A stretch of 64,000 nt of DNA, from assembly GCF_003917135.1 (NCBI RefSeq), contig NZ_RPDI01000005.1, positions 1-64,000 on the forward strand, written 5' to 3'. This DNA is from Leucobacter chromiireducens. Lineage in GTDB: Bacteria > Actinomycetota > Actinomycetes > Actinomycetales > Microbacteriaceae. Position 1 is the first letter of the stretch. Each line of letters starts with the position of its first letter. Made by a program: the position numbers and the translations under genes. Shown in pieces: positions 30,326 through 37,713 of this stretch. The notes under the pieces are model-generated. The model saw nothing but the letters and a program-made list of their open reading frames with translations. It had not been told where the DNA came from and searched no databases.

Positions 30326-31726
30326 CTAGCGCAGCCGCCGGCCGTGCTCGCGCATCCAGCGCGCCGTGCGGCGCTGCTCGACGATCACCATCGTGATCCC
30401 GAGCACCCAGAACGGCACCTGCACGGCGAACGCCACGCGGAACGCGCCGAGCGAGTAGTGCTCCGGCGATCCAGCACCCTGCAGGTCGAGCACGAGGCCG
30501 ATCAGCAGGATCACGAGCAGCGAGGCCGTGAAGCCCGCGGTGTTCACGAGCCCGGTGGCGAAGCCGGAGAGGCTCCGCGGCGTGTGCGAGCGCGCCACTT
30601 CGAACGCGATCATCGACGCCGGGCCGCCGAGCGGCATCACGACGAGCAGCACAACGAGCAACCACATCGGCGGCGTCCCCGGCCACAGGAGTACCGCAAT
30701 CCACACGGCAGCGATCCCGATCGCGATGCTGAGATTCACCCACACGCGCCGCTCGAGGAACCGTGAGCTGATCGGGCCGAGCACGAGCCCGGCGAACATC
30801 GACGACAGCACGGTGAGGCTGAGCAGTCCCCCAGCGGCCGGCTGCGAGAGGCCGACACCGCCGACGAGGAACGGGGTGCCCCACAGCAGCAGGAACACGT
30901 TCATCGCGAACGGGGAGGTGAAGTGCACCCAGTACGCGAGGCGCACGCCCGGCAGACGCAGCAGGCGGCGCGCCTGCGACCAGAACCGCAGGCCGCGCAT
31001 GCGCGGTTCCTTGATGATGGGCAGCATCTCCGTGCTGGGCGGTGCCATTTCGGCCGCGCCGCCCTGCTGCAGCCCGCCCAGGCCGCGCGCGTTGCGCGAC
31101 AGCTTGCTCGTGCGCCCGGTGACGCGCTCCGCGAGGGTCACCGCCCCCGGCCGGCTGCGCAGCACGAGCGCGGCGAGGAGCGCCGAGAGCAGGCCGACCG
31201 CGGCGAGCCCGAGGAAGCCCGTCATCCAGCCAGCGACGCTCACGAGCAGCGCGAGGGGCGCAACCGAGACGAGCTGCCCGGCCTGGCCGATGAGGCCGGT
31301 GAGCTGACTCACGGTGGGGAGCTGGCGCGGCGCGAACCACTCGGGGAGGATCCGCATCACGCTGATGAACGTGCAGGCGTCGCCCGCGCCGACGAGCACA
31401 CGCGCGAGGATCGCGAGCCGCACATCGGCGACCGTCGCCATGAGTGCCTGCCCCACCACCATGAGCAGGGATCCCGTGAGCAGCATCGAGGTTGCGCCGA
31501 TGCGGTCGAGGAGGACGCCGACGGGGATCTGGAGGCCCGCGTACACGATGAGCTGGATCATCGGGAACAGCGCGAGCGTGGTGGCGTCGATGCCGAAGTG
31601 GTCCTGCGCTGCTGGGCCGAGCGCTGACAGCGAGGAGCGGTTGATGATGGCGACGGCGTAGAGCAGGGCCGCCATCCCCCACACCACCCAGGGGAGGAGT
31701 GGACGTGCGGCGCGCATGCTCCCCAT
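30326..31726 (-). CDS. MFS transporter
   Basis: 466 residues from ATG 31726, which has AGGAG 5 bases upstream. Twelve membrane helices are recognisable, beginning LLPWVVWGMAALLYAVAIINRSSLSALGP. The loop 2-3 motif is GVLLDRIGATSML, and a basic cytoplasmic linker of about 70 residues (residues 195-265, RTSKLSRNARGLGG...) joins the halves. The early NRSSLSALGPAAQDHF resembles the ACS/hexuronate and nitrate-sulfonate-like branch of carriers. The substrate is unknown. It is convergent with the ClbS-family gene. Confidence 0.88.
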   Translation of the reverse strand: MGSMRAARPLLPWVVWGMAALLYAVAIINRSSLSALGPAAQDHFGIDATTLALFPMIQLIVYAGLQIPVGVLLDRIGATSMLLTGSLLMVVGQALMATVADVRLAILARVLVGAGDACTFISVMRILPEWFAPRQLPTVSQLTGLIGQAGQLVSVAPLALLVSVAGWMTGFLGLAAVGLLSALLAALVLRSRPGAVTLAERVTGRTSKLSRNARGLGGLQQGGAAEMAPPSTEMLPIIKEPRMRGLRFWSQARRLLRLPGVRLAYWVHFTSPFAMNVFLLLWGTPFLVGGVGLSQPAAGGLLSLTVLSSMFAGLVLGPISSRFLERRVWVNLSIAIGIAAVWIAVLLWPGTPPMWLLVVLLVVMPLGGPASMIAFEVARSHTPRSLSGFATGLVNTAGFTASLLVILLIGLVLDLQGAGSPEHYSLGAFRVAFAVQVPFWVLGITMVIVEQRRTARWMREHGRRLR

Positions 31727-31817
31727 GCTACTCCTGCGCGCGCTCCGGGCCCGGGCTCCCGTGCCAGAGTCAGTGTCAGGCCCAAGCCCCGAGCCAGGGA
31801 AAGAAACACAACCAGAC

Positions 31818-31880
31818 GGAGAAATCCGGGATCTCGGAGCGAAACGCGGTCTCTTCCTCCGAGATCCAGGATTTCTCCGA
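31818..31880. repeat. Palindromic element copy D
   Basis: The cleanest copy of the family apart from F. The 23-base arms at 31818-31840 and 31858-31880 differ at one base; the left arm reads CGGAGAAATCC then GG then GATCTCGGAG. The loop is 17 bases and starts CGAAACGCGG. With copy E it occupies the 31727-32129 interval, where I see no gene. Confidence 0.9.
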
Positions 31881-31949
31881 GAAAGGTGTGGGCCGCGAGC
31901 GCGTGTGCGCCCGGGCCAGTTCCGCACTCGGCTGCCCGCGCCCCGCAGG

Positions 31950-31998
31950 CCCGGGGCTCCGTGGCTCCGGGGCTCCGGGGCTCCGGGGCTCCGGCCGG
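31950..31998. repeat. GGGGCTCC short repeats
   Basis: Five imperfect copies of an 8-base GGGGCTCC unit (7-8 base period) lying between palindromes D and E. Confidence 0.7.
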
Positions 31999-32014
31999 GA
32001 GCATCCCACTCGAC

Positions 32015-32076
32015 CGGAGAAATCTGGGATCTCGGAGGAAACGACGGCAGTCCCCCCGAAGATTCTGATTTCTCCG
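32015..32076. repeat. Palindromic element copy E
   Basis: Outer arms CGGAGAAATC (32015-32024) and GATTTCTCCG (32067-32076), with the inner part more diverged (ATCTCGGAGG against CCCCGAAGATT). The loop begins GAAACGACGG. It lies 135 bases from copy D in the same orientation. Confidence 0.85.
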
Positions 32077-32129
32077 AGGGGACTGGTGTGGAACTGCGAG
32101 CGGACCCCGAGGGAGGGGGCGGCCGCGAG

Positions 32130-32672
32130 CTACGCGCGCGCGGGCAGCGGCGGGCCGTCCGGGAAGTCGCCGCGCGTGAGGTCGAGGAAGAGCGCGTCCT
32201 CGAGGTGACCCCCCGGGCGCACCTGGTAGTCGCGCAGCACGCCAATGCGCTGGAAGCCCATGCGCTCGTACGCGCGGATCGCGCCGTCGTTGTTGACGTT
32301 CGGGTCGAGCGTGACGCGGGTGATCCCGTCGGCGAACTCGGCACGGATCGCGAGCGCGAGCGCCTCCTCCCCCACGCGGCGGCCACGGAAGCGCGTGCCG
32401 ATGAAGAGGTGCATCACGGTGGTGGGGTACTCCGCATCGGCGCCGCGCAGCACAAACATCGCGCCAGCGCACTCGCCGCCCACCTCGATGATGCGCACAT
32501 GCTCGGCGTCGTCGATGAACTCGGCCTGCACGCGCTCGGGCGTGTACCCGACCCACCAGACCGACACCTCCGGCTCGGCCAGGATCGCGACGAGCGGCGC
32601 CTGGTCGTCGGCGCGCGGCGCGCGGAGGGTCACGAGTGGGCCGACAAGGGGCAGCGTTGGTGCAGCAGTCAT
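32130..32672 (-). CDS. GNAT-family N-acetyltransferase
   Basis: 180 residues. The acetyl-CoA site is seen in MHLFIGTRFRGRRVGEEALALAIRAEF and DPNVNNDGAIRAYERMGFQRIGVLRDY, typical of the RimJ/RimL-like and AAC(6')-like GNAT branch. The acceptor is not predictable. TACGCT six bases before the ATG predicts a leaderless message. The gene is last in the cassette between prmC and prfA. Confidence 0.88.
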   Translation of the reverse strand: MTAAPTLPLVGPLVTLRAPRADDQAPLVAILAEPEVSVWWVGYTPERVQAEFIDDAEHVRIIEVGGECAGAMFVLRGADAEYPTTVMHLFIGTRFRGRRVGEEALALAIRAEFADGITRVTLDPNVNNDGAIRAYERMGFQRIGVLRDYQVRPGGHLEDALFLDLTRGDFPDGPPLPARA

Positions 32673-32678
32673 GGCATT

Positions 32679-32684
32679 AGCGTA
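32679..32684 (-). promoter_or_regulatory. -10 box for leaderless GNAT gene
   Basis: TACGCT on the minus strand, six bases before ATG 32672. Confidence 0.4.
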
Positions 32685-32714
32685 GTGCGGGAATCAGTAC
32701 CAGGCGCAGACCAA

Positions 32715-32772
32715 TTCGGCCACGCACCCGCAGTCCACTTCGGACGAAGTGCACTGCGAGCGCGTGGCCGAA
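32715..32772 (-). terminator. Long hairpin downstream of prfA
   Basis: Outer arms TTCGGCCACGC (32715-32725) and GCGTGGCCGAA (32762-32772); inner arms 32730-32742 and 32745-32757 pair at 12 of 13 positions around a 2-base turn. It starts 21 bases beyond the prfA stop. No T run, so Rho-independent termination by the classical model is uncertain. Confidence 0.6.
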
Positions 32773-32793
32773 CCGCGCCGCGTTCGTGACGCT

Positions 32794-33867
32794 CTACTGG
32801 CCGAGCGCGGCCAGGCGCGACTCCTCGTCCATGCGGATGCAGGACTCGATGACCGCGTCGAGCGCGCCGTTCATCACCTGATCGAGGTTGTACGCCTTGA
32901 AGCCGGTGCGGTGATCCGCGATCCGGTTCTCGGGGAAGTTGTACGTGCGGATGCGCTCGGATCGATCCATCGTGCGGATCTGGCTGGAGCGGTGCGCGCT
33001 CGCCTCCGCGGCGGCCTCCTCCTGCTGGCGGGCGAGGATGCGGGCGCGGAGCACGCGCATGCCGGCCTCGCGGTTCTGCAGCTGGCTCTTCTCGTTCTGC
33101 ATGGCGACGACGATCCCGGTGGGGAGGTGCGTGATGCGCACCGCGGAGTCGGTCGTGTTGACCGACTGGCCGCCGGGGCCCGAGGAGCGATACACGTCGA
33201 TCTTCAGGTCGTTCTGGTGGATCTCCACCTCTTCCGGCTCGTCCACCTCGGGGTACACGAGCACGCCCGTCGTCGAGGTGTGGATGCGCCCCTGCGACTC
33301 GGTCACGGGCACGCGCTGCACGCGGTGCACGCCGCCCTCGTACTTCAGGTGCGCCCAGGCACCCTGCGAGGGATCGCTGGGGTTCGCCTTGATGGCCACC
33401 TGCACGTTCTTGTAGCCGCCGAGGTCGCTCTCGTCCTTCTCGAGGATCTCGGTCTTCCAGCCCTTCGACTCCGCGTAGTACATGTACATGCGGAGCAGGT
33501 CGGCGCCGAACAGCGCCGACTCGGCACCGCCCTCACCGCCCTTGATTTCGAGGATCACGTCGCGCGCATCGTCCGGATCGCGCGGGATCAGCAGGCGGCG
33601 CACCTTCTCCTGCGCCTCCGCGAGGCCGTCCTCGAGCTCGGGGATCTCCTCGGCGAACGCCTCGTCCTCCTTGGCGAGCTCGCGCGCGGCGGCGAGGTCT
33701 TCGCCGAGCTGCACCCAGTGCTCGTGCGCTGCTTTGATCTTGCTCAGCTCGGCGTAGCGCCGGTTGACCTTCTTGGCGCGCGCGGCATCGGCGTGCAGCG
33801 CCGGGTCGGCGAGCTCCTCCTGCAGCTGCTCGTGTTCAGCGAGCAGCCCCGCCACCTGTTCGAACAT
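32794..33867 (-). CDS. prfA: Peptide chain release factor 1
   Basis: RF1 recognises UAA and UAG stop codons. 357 residues: an N-terminal coiled region, the codon-reading PVT (a PxT motif, RF1 type) at 187-189 in [14 protein letters not shown], and GGQ at 232-234 in [17 protein letters not shown]. The PxT motif separates it from RF2. It is downstream of the rho-like gene, separated by two hairpins, and parted from prmC by the cysK-GNAT cassette. Confidence 0.97.
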   Translation of the reverse strand: MFEQVAGLLAEHEQLQEELADPALHADAARAKKVNRRYAELSKIKAAHEHWVQLGEDLAAARELAKEDEAFAEEIPELEDGLAEAQEKVRRLLIPRDPDDARDVILEIKGGEGGAESALFGADLLRMYMYYAESKGWKTEILEKDESDLGGYKNVQVAIKANPSDPSQGAWAHLKYEGGVHRVQRVPVTESQGRIHTSTTGVLVYPEVDEPEEVEIHQNDLKIDVYRSSGPGGQSVNTTDSAVRITHLPTGIVVAMQNEKSQLQNREAGMRVLRARILARQQEEAAAEASAHRSSQIRTMDRSERIRTYNFPENRIADHRTGFKAYNLDQVMNGALDAVIESCIRMDEESRLAALGQ

Positions 33868-33903
33868 GATTCCTCCGGGGTAGTTCAGTCACGCATCCTG
33901 CGC

Positions 33904-33955
33904 CCGGCCGGTGAACGGCCGGAGCCGTGAGGCCCACCTGGGTGGGCCTCACGGC
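33904..33955 (-). terminator. Double hairpin between rho and prfA
   Basis: Arms GCCGTGAGGCCCACC (33924-33938) and GGTGGGCCTCACGGC (33941-33955) are a perfect 15-bp inverted repeat with a 2-base centre. Next to it CCGGCCG (33904-33910) pairs with CGGCCGG (33916-33922). It probably ends the rho transcript and separates prfA expression. Confidence 0.7.
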
Positions 33956-34012
33956 CAGCTCCGCGCGCGCAGGATGACGGGAACCCGTGATCGGTCGCGG
34001 AGCGCGCGGGTG

Positions 34013-36556
34013 CTAGGAGAGCTTCCCGGTGCGCTGGATCTCTGCGAGCAGCGCGGCGTTCGACGCAGTCTCGCGCAGGCGCGCGACGAGCTTCTTCTCG
34101 GCGTCGTCATCGTCGTGCAGCGCGGCGCGGAGCACCTCGAGCACGCGCGCCTCGTCGGCGCTCAGGATCGCCGCCGTGCGGCTCGTCCGCGAGTCGGTGA
34201 TGTCGACGGCGGCGGCGAGGCCGGCGCGGGTCTTCGCGATCCGGATCTCGCTGTTTGCCACGCGGCGCGCCTCGCGCAGCAGTGTGTCGTCGGCCTCGAT
34301 CTTCGTCCCGCGGTGCACGGTGGCGAGGAGGGTCAGCGAACCGCCGTTCTCCACGTTGCGCGCCGCGGCGAGCAGCTTCTTGATCTGGCCGAGCGCGAAC
34401 TCGTCGATCTCGTCGTGCGCGGGGCGCGCCTGGGCGTGCTGCGCCTGCGCGTATGCACGCGCGAAGGTGTTCAGCGAGTCGAGCAGTACGACCACGTCGT
34501 GGCCGAGCTCGAGCATGCGCTTCGCGCGCTCGATGGCCAGCTCGGCGATGGTCGCCTGATCCTCGGCCGGGCGGTCGAAGGTCGCAGCAACGACCTCGCC
34601 GCGCACGGTGCGCTCCAGGTGGGTGACATCCTCGGGGTGTGCGTCAGCGAGCACCACCATGAGGTGTGCGTCCGGCGCGGTCGCGCTGACCGACTCGGCG
34701 AGCTCCGCGACGATCGCGGTGCCGTCAGCGTGCGGTGGCAGCACGACGAGCGCGCGCTGGCCGTGGCCGAGCGGTGCGGCGAGGTCGATCGCGCGGCCGA
34801 GCAGGGCGTCGCCCGCGCGCTCTAGGCGCAGGCGCGCCTCCGGGTACACCGGGGTGAGCTCGGTTACGTCGACGCGCTTCTCGTTCTCCTCGAGCGAGCG
34901 CCCGTTCACGGAGTCGATCTTCACGATCGCGTTGTACTTCTGGCGGCTGCCGCTCTCGCCCTCGCGCGGCTGGCGGATCGCGCCGACCACCGCGTCGCCG
35001 CGTCGGAGGCCGTACTTCTTCACCTGGCCGAGCGAGACGTACACGTCGCTCGTTCCGGGGAGGTAGCCGCTCGTGCGCACGAAGGCGTAGTTGTCGAGCA
35101 CGTCGAGGATGCCCGCGATGGGCAGCAGCACGTCGTCCTCGGTGATCTCCAGCTCGAGCTCGTCGCCCGCGCCGCGGCGCTTGCGGTCGCGCTGGCGGGT
35201 GCGGCTCGAGCGGGTGCCCTGCTCGGGGCCGTTCTTGCCCTGGCCGCCGCGGTCGCCGCCCTGGCCCTGCTGGCCCTGGCCCTGGTTCTGCTGGTTCTGG
35301 CCCTGCTGGTTCTGGTTCTGGTTCTGGCCGCGGCCCTTCGCCGCGTCCTCGCCGTCGGCCTGCGCCTCGCCCGCGTCGTTCTGCTCCGCGCCGTCGGTCT
35401 TCTGGCCGCGGCCGCGGCCGCGGCGGTTGCGGCTCGGCTTCTCGCTCTCGGCGGCGTCGCCCTGCGCACCCTCGGCGGCAGCGGCGTCAGCGGTGCCGGC
35501 AGCAGATGCCTCAGCGGCCTCGGTAGCGGGTGCCGCGGAAGCCTCCGCAGCGGGAGCCTCAGCGGCGTCGGCCGGAGCCTCCTCCACCTTCTTGCGGCTC
35601 CGCGTCGCGCGCTTCTTCGGCGCAGCCTCAGCCTCGGCGGGAGCCGCCTCGGACGCGGCGGCCTCGGCGGCGGGAGCCGCAGCGGCCTCAGCCGCGGGAG
35701 CCTCAGCGGCGTCGGCCGGAGCCTCCTCCACCTTCTTGCGGCTCCGCGTCGCGCGCTTCTTCGGCGCAGCCTCAGCCTCGGCGGGAGCCGCCTCGGACGC
35801 GGCGGCCTCGGCGGCGGGAGCCGCAGCGGCCTCAGCCGCGGGAGCCTCAGCGGCGTCGGCCGGAGCCTCCTCCACCTTCTTGCGGCTCCGCGTCGCGCGC
35901 TTCTTCGGCGCAGCCTCAGCCTCGGCGGGAGCCGCCTCGGACGCGGCGGCCTCGGCGGCGGGAGCCGCAGCGGCCTCAGCCGCGGGAGCCTCAGCGGCGT
36001 CGGCCGGAGCCTCCTCCACCTTCTTGCGGCTCCGCGTCGCGCGCTTCTTCGGCGCAGCCTCAGCCTCGGCGGGAGCCGCCTCGGACGCGGCGGCCTCGGC
36101 GGCGGGAGCCGCAGCGGCCTCAGCCGCGGGAGCCTCAGCGGCGTCGGCCGGAGCCTCCTCCACCTTCTTGCGGCTCCGCGTCGCGCGCTTCTTCGGCGCA
36201 GCCTCAGCCTCGGCGGGAGCCGCCTCGGACGCGGCGGCCTCGGCGGCGGAAGCCTCAGCTGCGGGAGCCTCAGCAGCATCGGCCGGAGCCTCCTCCACCT
36301 TCTTGCGGCTGCGCGTCGCGCGCTTCTTCGGCGCAGCCTCGGCCTCGGCTGCCGCCGGCGCCTCGCTCGCGGCGGCCGGCGCCTCGACTGGCGCGGCGGC
36401 CGGCACCTCGGCAGCTGCCGGCTCGCTCGTCACGGTGACGGCTGCGTCGCTCGTCGCGCCGGCGGCCGCGCTCACGCGCCGCGAAGCCCGGCGCCGCGGC
36501 GCCGCGGCCTCCTCGGCTGCGGGAGTGGTGTTCTGGTCGTCTACGTTGGATTCCAC
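34013..36556 (-). CDS. rho: Rho-like transcription termination factor with a degenerate ATPase site and tandem N-terminal repeats
   Basis: 847 residues from GTG 36556 (AAGGAAG upstream). Layout: 1-70 Ala/Glu-rich; 70-332 six copies of a Lys/Arg-Ala-Pro-Glu repeat; 335-460 basic and Gln/Asn/Gly-rich; 467-560 an intact RNA-binding cold-shock-like domain (ILDVLDNYAFVRTSGYLPG, DVYVSLGQVKKYGLRRGD); 590-847 the RecA-like domain. The RecA-like domain aligns with Rho (GQRALVVLPP, HLMVVLADAHPEDVT, FDRPAEDQ, LLDSLNTFARAY), but the P-loop is PPHADGTA where Rho has PPKAGKT, DERPEEV has become DAHPEDV, and the region that should hold the Q-loop Gly pair and the arginine finger is rewritten. ATP hydrolysis looks impossible. 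The locus (thrB-rho-prfA) is where actinobacteria keep their Rho. RNA binding without translocation is the inferred activity. Confidence 0.85.
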   Translation of the reverse strand: MESNVDDQNTTPAAEEAAAPRRRASRRVSAAAGATSDAAVTVTSEPAAAEVPAAAPVEAPAAASEAPAAAEAEAAPKKRATRSRKKVEEAPADAAEAPAAEASAAEAAASEAAPAEAEAAPKKRATRSRKKVEEAPADAAEAPAAEAAAAPAAEAAASEAAPAEAEAAPKKRATRSRKKVEEAPADAAEAPAAEAAAAPAAEAAASEAAPAEAEAAPKKRATRSRKKVEEAPADAAEAPAAEAAAAPAAEAAASEAAPAEAEAAPKKRATRSRKKVEEAPADAAEAPAAEAAAAPAAEAAASEAAPAEAEAAPKKRATRSRKKVEEAPADAAEAPAAEASAAPATEAAEASAAGTADAAAAEGAQGDAAESEKPSRNRRGRGRGQKTDGAEQNDAGEAQADGEDAAKGRGQNQNQNQQGQNQQNQGQGQQGQGGDRGGQGKNGPEQGTRSSRTRQRDRKRRGAGDELELEITEDDVLLPIAGILDVLDNYAFVRTSGYLPGTSDVYVSLGQVKKYGLRRGDAVVGAIRQPREGESGSRQKYNAIVKIDSVNGRSLEENEKRVDVTELTPVYPEARLRLERAGDALLGRAIDLAAPLGHGQRALVVLPPHADGTAIVAELAESVSATAPDAHLMVVLADAHPEDVTHLERTVRGEVVAATFDRPAEDQATIAELAIERAKRMLELGHDVVVLLDSLNTFARAYAQAQHAQARPAHDEIDEFALGQIKKLLAAARNVENGGSLTLLATVHRGTKIEADDTLLREARRVANSEIRIAKTRAGLAAAVDITDSRTSRTAAILSADEARVLEVLRAALHDDDDAEKKLVARLRETASNAALLAEIQRTGKLS
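35560..36345 (-). repeat. 144-bp tandem repeats encoding 48-residue units in the rho-like gene
   Basis: The word encoding KKRATRSRKK recurs at about 35588, 35732, 35876, 36020, 36164 and 36299. The spacings are 144 bases four times and 135 once. Units 2-5 of the protein are identical 48-mers; unit 1 (from the N-terminus) is 45 residues and unit 6 is incomplete and diverged at its end. DNA of the central units is close to identical, so copy number probably varies between strains. Confidence 0.95.
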
Positions 36557-36621
36557 GTTTCTTCCTTTCGGAAACGCCGTGGGGTGTGCGCGAGCATAGA
36601 GGCCCGCTCCCCCGCGGTGGT

Positions 36622-36635
36622 GCACCTCGAGGTGC
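36622..36635. promoter_or_regulatory. Perfect palindrome upstream of the rho-like gene
   Basis: GCACCTCGAGGTGC is a perfect 14-base palindrome just upstream of a TATGCT box (36593-36598, minus strand). It sits where a -35 would be. The rest of the 36557-36777 gap holds a small hairpin (CCCACTC/GAGTGGG at 36708-36724) that may end the thrB transcript. Confidence 0.35.
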
Positions 36636-36777
36636 GTCGGGATCACCGGACATGAGCGTCACGGTGAGGAAAACAATCCACCACCGGGCCAAAATCGCTG
36701 AGCAGCACCCACTCCGAGAGTGGGGGCGGACACCGGTTCGGCCGCGGGCATCCGCACCACTCAGGACGAGAGCGCGG

Positions 36778-37713
36778 CTACGCGGGGATCGACTCCACTG
36801 TAGCACCCTTCGTGTCCACCGCGAGGAGCAGCACGCGCCAATCGGGGTGGCGCTCGGTGACGAGGTCGGCCGCCGCGAGACGCTCGGCAGGTCCCCCGGT
36901 GAGCACGAGAATCGACGGGCCGGCCCCGGACACGACCGCCGGGAACCCCGCCTCGCGCAGCTCACGGATGAGATCGCGCGTCGCGGGCATCGCCTCGCCA
37001 CGGTAGTCCTGGTGGAGCCGATCCTGCGTCGCTTCCATGAGCAGTTCGGGGCTCTGCGTCAGCGCCGCGATGAGCAGCGCCGAGCGGGACACGTTGAACA
37101 CCGCGTCCTCGTGCGGCACCTGCTTCGGCTGCAGGCTACGCGCCAGCTCGGTGGACATCGTGAAGCTCGGCACGAGCACGAGCGGGGCGACCCCGCGGTG
37201 CACCATCAGGCGCTTGAACTTCGGCCCGTTCTCCGTGGACCAGGCGATCGTGAGCCCGCCGAACAGCGCGGGCGCCACGTTGTCCGGGTGCCCCTCGAGC
37301 TCGGTCGCGTACGCGAGCAGCTGCTCCTCACTCAGCACGAGCGGCGCGTCGGGATCGCTCTCGAGCAGCCCGGCGGCGATCATCACCCCGGCGACGATGG
37401 CGGAGCCGGAGGACCCCATGCCACGGCCGTGCGGGATCCGGTTCGTTGCGGAGAGTTCGAGCCCCGGCAGCTCGCGCCCGAGCCGCTCGTAGACGTGCGC
37501 GGCGGAGCGCACCACGAGGTTCGACGCGTCGGTGGGCACCTCGCCCTCGCCGACGCCGCTCACGTGCACGGTCGCGCCGGGCTCGTCTCGCGTCACCGCG
37601 GTGAGGTCATCGCCGTACGCGAGTGCGATCCCGAGCGTGTCGAAGCCGGGGCCGAGGTTCGCGCTCGTCGCGGGGACGCGCACGCGCACGGCGCGCTGCG
37701 CTGCCCCGCTCAC
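36778..37713 (-). CDS. thrB: Homoserine kinase
   Basis: Phosphorylates homoserine on the way to threonine. A GHMP kinase of 311 residues: VRVPATSANLGPGFDTLGIALAYGDD, the ATP loop PHGRGMGSSGSAIVAGVM near residue 90, and the C-terminal SGAGPSILVLTGG. The start overlaps the hom stop by four bases. Threonine synthase (thrC), often between hom and thrB, is not in this window. Confidence 0.95.
   Translation of the reverse strand: MSGAAQRAVRVRVPATSANLGPGFDTLGIALAYGDDLTAVTRDEPGATVHVSGVGEGEVPTDASNLVVRSAAHVYERLGRELPGLELSATNRIPHGRGMGSSGSAIVAGVMIAAGLLESDPDAPLVLSEEQLLAYATELEGHPDNVAPALFGGLTIAWSTENGPKFKRLMVHRGVAPLVLVPSFTMSTELARSLQPKQVPHEDAVFNVSRSALLIAALTQSPELLMEATQDRLHQDYRGEAMPATRDLIRELREAGFPAVVSGAGPSILVLTGGPAERLAAADLVTERHPDWRVLLLAVDTKGATVESIPA

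Noticed and set aside
34715-34760. Sequencing error as the cause of the missing Rho P-loop
   Set aside because: The frame is continuous on both sides, and several separate motifs are altered by substitution, not by a shift.
35091-36599. A 502-codon Ser/Ala-rich repeat protein on the plus strand
   Set aside because: It is the complement of the Rho repeat array; the repeats are explained by the real gene.
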